From: Methanomicrobiales archaeon
Lineage (GTDB): Archaea; Halobacteriota; Methanomicrobia; Methanomicrobiales; Methanoculleaceae
DNA: 7,674 nucleotides
Assembly: GCA_019136335.1 (NCBI GenBank)
Contig: JAGVUK010000091.1
Coordinates: 1-7,674, forward strand
Reading direction: 5' to 3'
Shown here one piece after another: positions 1-6,181 of this stretch. Within the stretch, counting starts at the first letter, position 1; each line of letters begins with the position of its first letter. A model generated the notes under the pieces. The model was not told where the DNA came from and did no database searches. It saw only the letters and a list, made by a program, of their open reading frames with translations. The position numbers and the translations under genes are program-made.

Positions 1-12
1 GAGGTAAGGAGT
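1..12 (+). promoter_or_regulatory. Ribosome binding site of rps7, possible end of upstream gene
   Basis: GAGGT (1-5) and AAGGAG (6-11) precede the S7 ATG and match the methanogen anti-Shine-Dalgarno sequence. Bases 2-7 read AGG TAA, which could be the last Arg codon and stop of an upstream gene. In archaea rps12 usually lies just upstream of rps7, so this may be the tail of rps12; that part is inference, as only one codon would be visible. Confidence 0.5.
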
Positions 13-612
13 ATGGCAGAAGCAGAAGCAGTAGAGGCAGGGACCCAGGACCAGAAGCTCCTCTTCAACCGCTGGGACATGAGCGAGGTGGAGATCAAGG
101 ATCCGAGCCTTGCTCGCTACGTGAACCTGCACGCGATGATCGTGCCGCACTCCTGCGGCAAGCTCGCCGGCCAGCAGTTCAACAAGAGCAACATGCTGAT
201 CGTCGAGCGCCTGATCAACAAACTGATGCAGACCGAGCACAACACCGGCAAGAAGGAGCTCGCCATCCGCATCGTCCGGGACGCCTTCGAGATCGTCAAC
301 AAAAAGACCAAGAAGAACCCGGTCCAGGTGCTGGTGGACGCCGTCGAGAACACCGGCCCCCGCGAGGAGACCGTCCGGCTGAAGTACGGCGGTATCAACG
401 TCCCGAAGTCGGTCGACACCGCACCCCAGCGCCGTGTCGATATCGCTCTCCGGTTCATCACCGACGGCGTCCAGCAGGCGAGCCACAAGAAGAAGAAGAC
501 CGTGAGCGAGGCGCTCGCCGAGGAACTGATCGCAGCCGCGAACGGCGACACCCGCTCTTACGCCGTCTCGAAGAAAGAAGAGAGAGAACGTATTGCAAAG
601 GCTGCCCGGTAA
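13..612 (+). CDS. rps7: 30S ribosomal protein S7 (uS7), archaeal type
   Basis: Primary 16S rRNA-binding protein that nucleates the head of the small ribosomal subunit and lines the tRNA exit site. The 199-residue product is the usual archaeal length, longer than bacterial S7 (about 156). It has an acidic, Ala/Glu-rich N-terminal tail (residues 1-14), then LLFNRWDM (16-23), the conserved KNPVQVLVDAVEN stretch (about 101-113), the RLKYGG segment (122-127) and APQRRVD (137-143), all typical of uS7. The C-terminal tail is basic and ends in KKEERERIAKAAR. The ATG at 13 follows two Shine-Dalgarno-like runs (GAGGT at 1-5, AAGGAG at 6-11). The EF-2 gene starts 27 bases after the stop, so the two are probably co-transcribed, as in other archaeal str-type operons. 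Identification is by recognised family sequence and is very secure. Confidence 0.97.
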   Translation: MAEAEAVEAGTQDQKLLFNRWDMSEVEIKDPSLARYVNLHAMIVPHSCGKLAGQQFNKSNMLIVERLINKLMQTEHNTGKKELAIRIVRDAFEIVNKKTKKNPVQVLVDAVENTGPREETVRLKYGGINVPKSVDTAPQRRVDIALRFITDGVQQASHKKKKTVSEALAEELIAAANGDTRSYAVSKKEERERIAKAAR

Positions 613-639
613 TACTCCCTATTATTTTTTTGGTGTTCC
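613..639 (+). other. T-rich spacer between rps7 and the EF-2 gene
   Basis: The 27-base spacer contains a run of seven T (625-631) just before the EF-2 ribosome binding site (GGTG, 632-635). In archaea a coding-strand T tract alone can act as a weak terminator, so some transcripts may end here and lower EF-2 output relative to S7. The sequence shows the tract; the attenuation role is inference. Confidence 0.35.
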
Positions 640-2832
640 ATGACCAGACGAAAGAAGATGGTAGAGCGGGTGACGGACCTGATGGACAAGCCGGATCACA
701 TCCGGAACATCGGTATCGTCGCCCACATCGATCACGGAAAGACGACCCTTTCAGACAACCTGCTCGCGGGAGCGGGCATGATCAGCGAGGAGCTCGCCGG
801 CAGGCAGCTCTTCATGGATTCTGACGAGGAAGAACAGGCACGCGGCATCACCATCGACGCGAGCAACGTCTCGATGGTCCACGAGTATGGCGGCGAGGAG
901 TACCTGATCAATATGATCGATACCCCCGGCCACGTGGACTTCGGCGGCGACGTGACCCGAGCCATGCGTGCGGTGGACGGCGCCGTCGTCGTGGTGGACG
1001 CGGTCGAAGGCACCATGCCCCAGACGGAGACGGTGCTTCGCCAGGCGCTCAAGGAGGGTGTCCGCCCTGTTCTCTTCATCAACAAGGTGGACCGGCTGAT
1101 CAACGAGCTGAAGGTGGACGAGCAGGAGATGCAGATCCGTCTCGCGCGGGTGATCGATAAGGTCAACAGGTTGATCAAGGGGATGAACGAGAAGATGTAC
1201 GACGCGGGCTGGAAACTGGATGCCGCGAAGGGCACCGTCGCCTTCGGCTCCGCGCTCTACAACTGGGCGGTCTCCGTCCCCTACATGAAGAAGAGCGGGG
1301 TCTCGTTCAAAGACGTCTACGAGAAGTGCAACACCGGCGACATGAAGTGGCTGGCGAAGTCGAGCCCCCTGCACGCCGTGCTCCTCGACATGGTGGTCAA
1401 GCATCTCCCTAACCCCCTCCAGGCCCAGGAACGGCGTATCCACATCATCTGGCACGGGGACTACGCGAACCCCGAGGGCAAGGCAATGCTCAACTGCGAC
1501 CCGAACGGCCCTGTCTGCATGATGGTCACCGACATCACCTTCGACCCCCACGCAGGCGAGGTCGCCACCGGTCGTCTCTTCTCGGGAACGCTCCGCCGGG
1601 GCACCGAGTGCTACATCATGGGTGCGGCGAAGCGCTCAAACCGCCTCGCGCAGGTCGGCATCTTCATGGGTGCCGAGCGGATCGAGGTGGACGAACTGGC
1701 CGCCGGCAACATCGCCGCCGTCACGGGCCTAAAGGACGCCATCGTCGGTTCGACCGTCACGACGCTCGTTGACATGGTTCCCTTCGAGTCGCTGAAGCAC
1801 TACTCCGAGCCGGTCATGACCGTCGCCGTCGAGGCAAAGAACATGAAGGACCTCCCGAAGCTTGTCGAGGTCCTCCGCCAGGTTGCAAAGGAAGACCCGA
1901 CGGTGCAGGTCTCGATCAACGAGGAGACCGGCGAGCACCTGATCAGCGGCATGGGCGAACTCCACCTCGAGATCATCACCGGCCGTATCAAGCGCGATAA
2001 GGGTGTCGATATCATCACCTCCCCGCCGATCGTCGTCTACCGCGAGACGATCACGGGCGGGGCGGGCCCGGTCGAAGGGAAGTCCCCGAACCGGCACAAC
2101 CGGTTCTACCTTGAACTCGAGCCGATGGACCCGGAGGTCGTGAAGCTGATCCAGCAGGGCGACGTCTCGATGACCCAGCAGGCGGTGGAGCGGCGCGACG
2201 CCCTCGTCGCCGCCGGTATGGACAAGGACGAGGCCAAGAACGTCAAGGCGATCGAGGGCACCAACATGTTCATCGACATGACGAAGGGTATCCAGTACCT
2301 CAACGAGACGATGGAACTGGTCCTCGAAGGCTGGCGTGAGGCACTCCGCGGCGGCCCGCTCGCCGACGAGCTGGTCCAGAACCTGAAGATCCGGCTGGTG
2401 GACGTGAAACTCCACGAGGACGCCATCCACCGCGGTCCCGCCCAGGTCATCCCGGCGGTCAGAAGCGCCGTCAAGGCAGGCCTGCTGATGGGCGGCGACT
2501 CGCTCCTCGAGCCCATCCAGAAGATCCAGATCACGGTCCCGAGCGACCAGATGGGTGCGGCGACCTCGCAGATCCAGGGTCGGCGCGGCCAGGTCTTTGA
2601 TATGTTGAGCGAAGGCGACACAATGACGGTCGTCGGCAGGGCACCGGTCGCCGAGCTCTTCGGGTTTGCCGGGGATGTCCGGTCGGCCACCGAAGGCCGC
2701 GCGATGTGGAGCACCGAGTTCGCCGGGTTCGAACTCGTCCCCTCCGGTATCGTGGACGACGTGGTCAAGAGCATCCGGCGGAGGAAGGGCTTAAAGGAAC
2801 AGCTCCCCCGGCCGGAAGACTACCTGGCGTAA
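640..2832 (+). CDS. fusA: Translation elongation factor EF-2 (aEF2)
   Basis: GTPase that drives translocation of tRNA and mRNA through the ribosome in the cytoplasm. The 730 residues match the archaeal EF-2 length. GTP-binding motifs are intact: G1 AHIDHGKT (28-35), G2 RGITI (68-72), G3 DTPGH (94-98) and G4 NKVD (148-151). Domain IV carries the diphthamide loop HEDAIHRGPAQ, in which His597 is the residue expected to become diphthamide, the target of ADP-ribosylating toxins in this family. The start at 640 gives the N-terminus MTRRKKMVERVTDLM seen in archaeal EF-2. A later ATG at 658 would also keep the GTPase domain but loses the basic tail. GGTG at 632-635 is a short Shine-Dalgarno site. It follows rps7 in the same transcription unit. 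The expected tuf and rps10 genes do not follow. Confidence 0.98.
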   Translation: MTRRKKMVERVTDLMDKPDHIRNIGIVAHIDHGKTTLSDNLLAGAGMISEELAGRQLFMDSDEEEQARGITIDASNVSMVHEYGGEEYLINMIDTPGHVDFGGDVTRAMRAVDGAVVVVDAVEGTMPQTETVLRQALKEGVRPVLFINKVDRLINELKVDEQEMQIRLARVIDKVNRLIKGMNEKMYDAGWKLDAAKGTVAFGSALYNWAVSVPYMKKSGVSFKDVYEKCNTGDMKWLAKSSPLHAVLLDMVVKHLPNPLQAQERRIHIIWHGDYANPEGKAMLNCDPNGPVCMMVTDITFDPHAGEVATGRLFSGTLRRGTECYIMGAAKRSNRLAQVGIFMGAERIEVDELAAGNIAAVTGLKDAIVGSTVTTLVDMVPFESLKHYSEPVMTVAVEAKNMKDLPKLVEVLRQVAKEDPTVQVSINEETGEHLISGMGELHLEIITGRIKRDKGVDIITSPPIVVYRETITGGAGPVEGKSPNRHNRFYLELEPMDPEVVKLIQQGDVSMTQQAVERRDALVAAGMDKDEAKNVKAIEGTNMFIDMTKGIQYLNETMELVLEGWREALRGGPLADELVQNLKIRLVDVKLHEDAIHRGPAQVIPAVRSAVKAGLLMGGDSLLEPIQKIQITVPSDQMGAATSQIQGRRGQVFDMLSEGDTMTVVGRAPVAELFGFAGDVRSATEGRAMWSTEFAGFELVPSGIVDDVVKSIRRRKGLKEQLPRPEDYLA

Positions 2833-2853
2833 CCGTCAATCGAATACCCTCCG

Positions 2854-2866
2854 TTCTTATTTTTTC
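2854..2866 (+). terminator. T-tract terminator after the EF-2 gene
   Basis: TTCTTATTTTTTC begins 21 bases after the EF-2 stop codon. It is a typical archaeal terminator, a T-rich tract in the coding strand without a needed hairpin, and marks the end of the rps7-EF-2 unit. Confidence 0.7.
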
Positions 2867-3096
2867 TGCGGCAGGCGGGCCCGGCCGTCCGGGACAATCC
2901 GGTGATAAGCCTGCTGTTCTTCCCGAACGCGGCGCCCGGGTGGCTGCCCTCGCCCTGTTTCCCGGGGCGTGTGCGTGAGCCTGCCGGCAGAAGCGCCGCC
3001 TGTCCCCGGGCGACAGCCCGGCCATCCGCCCCCGCTCTTTTCCGTCCCGACCGAATCATTGATGTGGAGAGAGGGTATCTCACGGTGGGTGATGCC
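2867..3096. other. GC-rich intergenic region, no gene recognised
   Basis: This stretch between the EF-2 terminator and the hydrolase is very GC-rich and holds several short GC inverted repeats, for example CCCGG/CCGGG at 2880-2884 and 2889-2893. An open frame from GTG 2902 runs through it into the hydrolase, but its translation (rich in Arg, Pro, Ala) looks like non-coding GC-rich sequence and resembles no hydrolase N-terminus known to me. No convincing TATA box is visible. The Shine-Dalgarno site for the hydrolase lies at its end (GGTGGGTGAT, 3084-3093). Confidence 0.4.
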
Positions 3097-3867
3097 ATGA
3101 CGACCGCAGACCTGAGTGTGCAGGACCCCGCCGTGAGGGGGCAGGCTGTCCGGGCTCCGGCGCCGAGGATGGAGCGCACCGCCGCCCGCTGCCTGCCGGC
3201 GGTCATCCCCGTGCCGCTCGGCCTGACCACCGCGTTCATCGTCAGGGACCGGGGGGTCCTCCTCGTCGACGCCGGCAACCCCGGGGATGAGCCGGCCATT
3301 CTGGCCGCGATGAGACGTGCGGGTATCCGGCCCGACGAGGTTTCGCTGATCCTCGTCACCCACGGCCACCCGGGCCACTACGGGAGCGCCGACGCGCTCC
3401 GGGACCGGACCGGCGCACCGGTCGCCGTTCATGCGGCCGATGCCGGTGCCGTGCGCCGCGGGGTCGCCGGGCTGCTCTCCTCCGCCCGGATCGTCCCGCG
3501 CCTGATCGGGTTTGCGGCAGGGAGGGTGAGCGCCCCCCGTCCCGGGGGCATCGAGCCCGACATCGTCATCGAGAGCGCCGCCGACCTTGCGGTCTTCGGG
3601 ATCCGGGGTAGGGTCATCCCCACGCCGGGCCATACCCCGGGCTCGGTCTCGGTCCTCATCGCCGGGGGCACCGCCATCGTCGGCGACCTCCTCTCCGCCC
3701 TCCTCCCGGGCGGGAGGCCCCGTCTGCCCTTCCGGACCGGCGACCCCGCGGCGGCGCGGCGGAGCCTCCGAGCCCTCCTCGCCTTCGGGCCGGAACGGGT
3801 CTACGCGGCGCACGGGGGCCCGTGGTCGGGATCGGAGGTCTCGCGGCGGTTCGGGAACGGGTGGTGA
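3097..3867 (+). CDS. Metallo-beta-lactamase-fold hydrolase with altered HxHxDH motif
   Basis: Predicted soluble metal-dependent hydrolase of 256 residues; substrate unknown. The fold is shown by VLLVDAGNPG (about 53-62), the first metal motif THGHPGH (88-94), PGHTPGS with His179, VGDLL with Asp197, and the C-terminal AAHGGPW with His239. These are the usual metallo-beta-lactamase superfamily landmarks in the correct order. The first motif is HxHxGH, not HxHxDH: Gly93 (codon GGC, 3373-3375) replaces the Asp that normally binds the second metal and helps activate water. The enzyme may therefore be mono-metal, altered in activity, or inactive. ATG 3097 is chosen because GGTGGGTGAT (3084-3093) precedes it and conserved sequence begins after it. 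GTG codons at 3085 and 3064 are weaker alternatives. The gene lies alone between the EF-2 gene and ppcA, so context does not suggest a substrate. Confidence 0.88.
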   Translation: MTTADLSVQDPAVRGQAVRAPAPRMERTAARCLPAVIPVPLGLTTAFIVRDRGVLLVDAGNPGDEPAILAAMRRAGIRPDEVSLILVTHGHPGHYGSADALRDRTGAPVAVHAADAGAVRRGVAGLLSSARIVPRLIGFAAGRVSAPRPGGIEPDIVIESAADLAVFGIRGRVIPTPGHTPGSVSVLIAGGTAIVGDLLSALLPGGRPRLPFRTGDPAAARRSLRALLAFGPERVYAAHGGPWSGSEVSRRFGNGW

Positions 3868-3885
3868 CGCCGGGGTCTACCGGAG

Positions 3886-3894
3886 GGCTTTTTT
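3886..3894 (+). terminator. Short T-tract after the hydrolase gene
   Basis: GGGCTTTTTTGG begins 17 bases after the hydrolase stop and contains six T. It is a plausible archaeal T-tract terminator that would separate the hydrolase from ppcA. Confidence 0.45.
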
Positions 3895-3899
3895 GGTCG

Positions 3900-3920
3900 A
3901 CCATGATACCAGGGTATGGT
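3900..3920. promoter_or_regulatory. Imperfect inverted repeat upstream of ppcA
   Basis: ACCATGATACC and AGGGTATGGT form an interrupted dyad: ATACC pairs with GGTAT around a two-base centre, and the outer ACC/GGT also pair after a small bulge. It lies 45-65 bases before the ppcA start, where a regulator could bind near the promoter. No clear TATA box is seen here, so an operator role is only a possibility. Confidence 0.25.
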
Positions 3921-3951
3921 TGACAGAAAGGGCCCCGCCCCCTGATACGAC

Positions 3952-3957
3952 GGAGTG
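3952..3957 (+). promoter_or_regulatory. Ribosome binding site of ppcA
   Basis: GGAGTG, seven bases before the ATG at 3965. It decides this start over the long open upstream extension. Confidence 0.7.
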
Positions 3958-3964
3958 TAACGAG

Positions 3965-5422
3965 ATGATACGGATACCGCAATGCATGAGCACCCAGCAC
4001 CCGGATAACGTCACCCTGCCGTTCTTTGCCGAGAGCCCGGAACTCGGCGGGGAGGACGAGGTCCAGGAGGCCTACTACGCCTACTCCCACCTGGGGTGCC
4101 GCGAGCAGATGTGGGACTGCGAGGGAAAAGAGGTCGACAACTTCGTGGTCCGGAAACTCCTCTCCCGCTACGACACGTTCTTCCGGGAGAAGAAACTCGG
4201 CCGGGACATCTTCCTGACGCTCCGTGTCCCGAACCCCGAGGTCGAGACGGCCGAGGCGAAGATCCTCCTTGAGACGCTCGAAAGCATCCCGCGGTCGTTC
4301 GATACGGCCTGCCTCTTCTACGGGGACGACTGCCCGCCGATATTTGAGGTGATCCTCCCGATGACGGCGTCCCATACTGCCATCGACAACATCTACCGCT
4401 ATTACACCGATATCGTCGTCGGGAAACAGGAACGGAGCCTTGGCGAGGGCGGGATGACCATCGCAGACTGGATCGGGAGGTTCCGGCCGGACCGGATCAA
4501 CGTGATCCCGCTCTTTGAGGAGATGGACCATATGCTGGATGCGCACAACGTCGTCAGGCGCTACCTCGAGGACAAGGATATCGCCCACCAGCGCGTCTTC
4601 CTTGCCCGGTCCGACCCGGCGATGAACTACGGGCTCATCAGCGCGGTGCTCCTGAACAAGATCGCACTCCGGCACCTTCAGGAGGTCTCGGAGGAGACGG
4701 GGGTCCGGCTCTACCCGATCATCGGCGTGGGTTCGGCGCCGTTTCGGGGCGGCCTCTCGCCCGGGACGGTCGACCGGGTTACCGCGGAATACCCGAGCGT
4801 CCACACGTTCACCGTCCAGTCGGCGTTCAAGTACGACCACTCGCTTGAAGACGTCCAGAACGCGGTCCGGAGGCTCGAAGGGCGGATGTCCGGCCGGGCC
4901 CGGCCCGTCGACGAGGCGGCGGCGCTCGACCTGATGGAGAGGTATACGCAGGCATACGAGCGACGACTCGGGCCGCTTGCCCCCCTGATCAACCGGGTTG
5001 CCTGGTATATCCCCGAGAGGCGGAAGCGGAAACTGCATATCGGCCTCTTCGGCTACGCGAGGAGCACCGGCGGGATCACCCTGCCGAGGGCGATTAAGTT
5101 CACCGCCGCACTCTACTCCGTCGGCCTCCCTCCTGAGTTCCTCGGCCTGGATGCCCTGGATGAGGCGGATCTCGGGTTCGTCAGGGAGAACTACGTCAAC
5201 TTCGATGAAGACCTGAGGACAGCCGCCCGCTTCCTCAACGCGGAGACAGGGTTCGTTCCGCGTGAACTCGCGAGCCGGGTGGCCGATATCGTGGATGTTG
5301 AGCCGGACGAGGAGCATACGGCGATCACGGGTGAGATCGCCAGGGTGCTCCGCGACAATGATACCGGGAGACTGACGTCGCTCATCCTCTCGGCGGCGCA
5401 CCGGCGCAGGTTCCTGGGGTGA
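3965..5422 (+). CDS. ppcA: Archaeal-type phosphoenolpyruvate carboxylase
   Basis: Cytoplasmic enzyme that carboxylates phosphoenolpyruvate with bicarbonate to oxaloacetate and phosphate, the anaplerotic entry to aspartate and the incomplete TCA pathway in methanogens. The 485 residues match the archaeal PpcA family, about half the size of bacterial PEP carboxylase. Family signatures: CMSTQHPDN at the N-terminus (STQHPDN, 9-15), GCREQMWDCEGKEVDNFVV, LTLRVPNPEVE, AKILLETLESIPRS, SDPAMNYG (216-223), GSAPFRGG (256-263, with Arg261) and HIGLFGYARS (Gly360 to Ser367). The start at 3965 fits because GGAGTG (3952-3957) lies seven bases upstream and homologs begin just before CMSTQHPDN. The frame stays open upstream to 3587, but this overlaps the hydrolase and reads as low-complexity Ser/Arg/Pro sequence. 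Family members are generally insensitive to acetyl-CoA; that is family knowledge, not visible here. Confidence 0.97.
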   Translation: MIRIPQCMSTQHPDNVTLPFFAESPELGGEDEVQEAYYAYSHLGCREQMWDCEGKEVDNFVVRKLLSRYDTFFREKKLGRDIFLTLRVPNPEVETAEAKILLETLESIPRSFDTACLFYGDDCPPIFEVILPMTASHTAIDNIYRYYTDIVVGKQERSLGEGGMTIADWIGRFRPDRINVIPLFEEMDHMLDAHNVVRRYLEDKDIAHQRVFLARSDPAMNYGLISAVLLNKIALRHLQEVSEETGVRLYPIIGVGSAPFRGGLSPGTVDRVTAEYPSVHTFTVQSAFKYDHSLEDVQNAVRRLEGRMSGRARPVDEAAALDLMERYTQAYERRLGPLAPLINRVAWYIPERRKRKLHIGLFGYARSTGGITLPRAIKFTAALYSVGLPPEFLGLDALDEADLGFVRENYVNFDEDLRTAARFLNAETGFVPRELASRVADIVDVEPDEEHTAITGEIARVLRDNDTGRLTSLILSAAHRRRFLG

Positions 5423-5434
5423 AACCGGGAGCTC

Positions 5435-5480
5435 AAAAGAGAAAGTGCCTGCCCCGCCCGCACGGTTGCGGGGAGGGCAC
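5435..5480 (-). terminator. Hairpin terminator for the I42 inhibitor gene
   Basis: Arms at 5445-5457 and 5468-5480 are 13 bases each and complementary except at two adjacent positions, with a 10-base loop. Read on the minus strand, the hairpin begins seven bases after the inhibitor stop codon and is followed directly by TTTCTCTTTT (5444 to 5435). That hairpin plus T-rich tail is a terminator arrangement for the minus-strand gene. It sits in the convergent gap with ppcA, and the stem could also shield the ppcA mRNA end, although no T tract follows on the plus strand. Confidence 0.65.
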
Positions 5481-5486
5481 GCAGGG

Positions 5487-5957
5487 TCACTCGATGGTGA
5501 ACGCCATCGAGAACGTGGTCTCGTTTCCGGTCACGTTCTCCCAGGGCCGCTTGTAGGTCGCGGAGAACTCAGCGGAACCCTTCTCGGCCGCGATGTACTC
5601 CCAGACATGCACGCCGCCGGCGCCGACAAGCTCGGTCTGCGGAGCGTTGTACGTGTCGTTCACATACTGAAGCCCCCGGGAAGAGGTGACGTTCCACGCA
5701 TAGCCGGTCGTCGGGTTCTCGGCGAGGCTGATGATGATCTCGCTCCCGGCCGGGAGGGCGACGGTTTCGTTGTTGTTTGTCTCGTTGAAGGCGAACCGTT
5801 CCGCCGGCGCGGGCGTGGCCGCCGTGGTTGCCGCCGGGGAGGGTGTCCCGGTCGCGTTCCCCGGTTCCGCCGGCTGCGACGTGCAACCGGCCATGAGCAT
5901 GCAGACTACCAGGAGTCCTGCAATCACGATACCATGGATTCTCTTCATCTGAACCAT
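5487..5957 (-). CDS. Lipoprotein with chagasin-type (I42) protease inhibitor domain
   Basis: Predicted surface-anchored inhibitor of papain-family cysteine proteases, 156 residues. A hydrophobic signal segment (9-22) ends in a lipobox-like LMAGC with Cys25 as the likely lipid anchor. A Pro/Ala/Thr linker (26-53) follows, then the chagasin fold. All three inhibitory loops are recognisable: NPTTGYAW (81-88), GAGG (112-115) and KRPWE (136-140). The mature part has seven N-x-T sequons (Asn34, 58, 63, 89, 100, 141, 145), suggesting heavy N-glycosylation outside the cell. ATG 5957 or ATG 5948 can start the protein. Neither has a Shine-Dalgarno site, and the TATA box (5978-5985) places transcription start close to 5957, so the mRNA is likely leaderless or nearly so. 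The frame is open upstream to 6200, but that extension is not conserved-looking. The target protease is not in this window. Confidence 0.9.
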   Translation of the reverse strand: MVQMKRIHGIVIAGLLVVCMLMAGCTSQPAEPGNATGTPSPAATTAATPAPAERFAFNETNNNETVALPAGSEIIISLAENPTTGYAWNVTSSRGLQYVNDTYNAPQTELVGAGGVHVWEYIAAEKGSAEFSATYKRPWENVTGNETTFSMAFTIE

Positions 5958-5977
5958 GGAGTAGCGTCCGTATATCG

Positions 5978-5985
5978 GTATAAAA
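5978..5985 (-). promoter_or_regulatory. TATA box of the I42 inhibitor gene
   Basis: On the minus strand this reads TTTTATAC. Its centre is about 25 bases before ATG 5957, the normal TATA-to-start-of-transcription distance in archaea. This predicts that transcription begins at or next to the initiation codon. Confidence 0.6.
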
Positions 5986-6054
5986 GTCTTCCTAAATCGC
6001 TCTATCCGCCGCCTTCCGCCGCAGGGGCCCATGTGAGCGCCCCCGGGGAGAGAC

Positions 6055-6084
6055 GGACCTCCGTTCACAAAAAAACCGGAGGCC
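6055..6084. repeat. Intergenic hairpin with A-rich loop
   Basis: GGACCTCCG (6055-6063) pairs with CGGAGGCC (6077-6084), leaving one bulged A and a 13-base loop that contains seven A. It lies between the divergent promoters, upstream of both. On the minus strand the loop is T-rich. It could be a regulator site or a spacer structure; nothing decides this. Confidence 0.35.
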
Positions 6085-6138
6085 GGCCTGAAGTGTATTC
6101 CGGTCGGGGGATCCGCCGTTTGCGATAAACAACAACGC

Positions 6139-6145
6139 ATAAATA
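6139..6145 (+). promoter_or_regulatory. TATA box of the divergent lipoprotein gene, inside nested palindromes
   Basis: ATAAATA, centred at 6142, predicts transcription start near 6168, giving a leader of about 8 to 14 bases. The box lies within AACGCAT-AA-ATACGTT (6134-6149), a dyad with one mismatch in seven pairs. This in turn is flanked by the perfect 7-base inverted repeat GATAAAC (6124-6130) and GTTTATC (6156-6162). A protein bound here would cover the TATA box. Confidence 0.5.
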
Positions 6146-6181
6146 CGTTAGTCCCGTTTATCATCTCCTGAGGGCATGATT

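Noticed and set aside
751..2430. Minus-strand open frames opposite the EF-2 gene (751-1551 and 1729-2430)
   Set aside because: They are His/Val/Asp-rich antisense shadows of the EF-2 codons, with no family features.
2902..3096. Start of the hydrolase at GTG 2902
   Set aside because: The extra 65 residues look non-coding and no metallo-beta-lactamase needs them; ATG 3097 has a better Shine-Dalgarno site.
3587..3964. N-terminal extension of the ppcA frame by 126 residues
   Set aside because: It overlaps the hydrolase gene in another frame, reads as Ser/Arg/Pro low complexity, and the PpcA family begins just before CMSTQHPDN at ATG 3965 with a good ribosome binding site.
3656..5401. Long minus-strand open frame (581 codons) antisense to ppcA
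   Set aside because: It is a shadow of GC-rich coding sequence; its translation is Arg/Pro/Asp-rich with no recognisable domain, while the plus strand encodes an intact PpcA.
5445..6128. Plus-strand open frame across the I42 inhibitor gene
   Set aside because: Antisense shadow: the minus strand has a full lipoprotein with signal, lipobox and all three chagasin loops.
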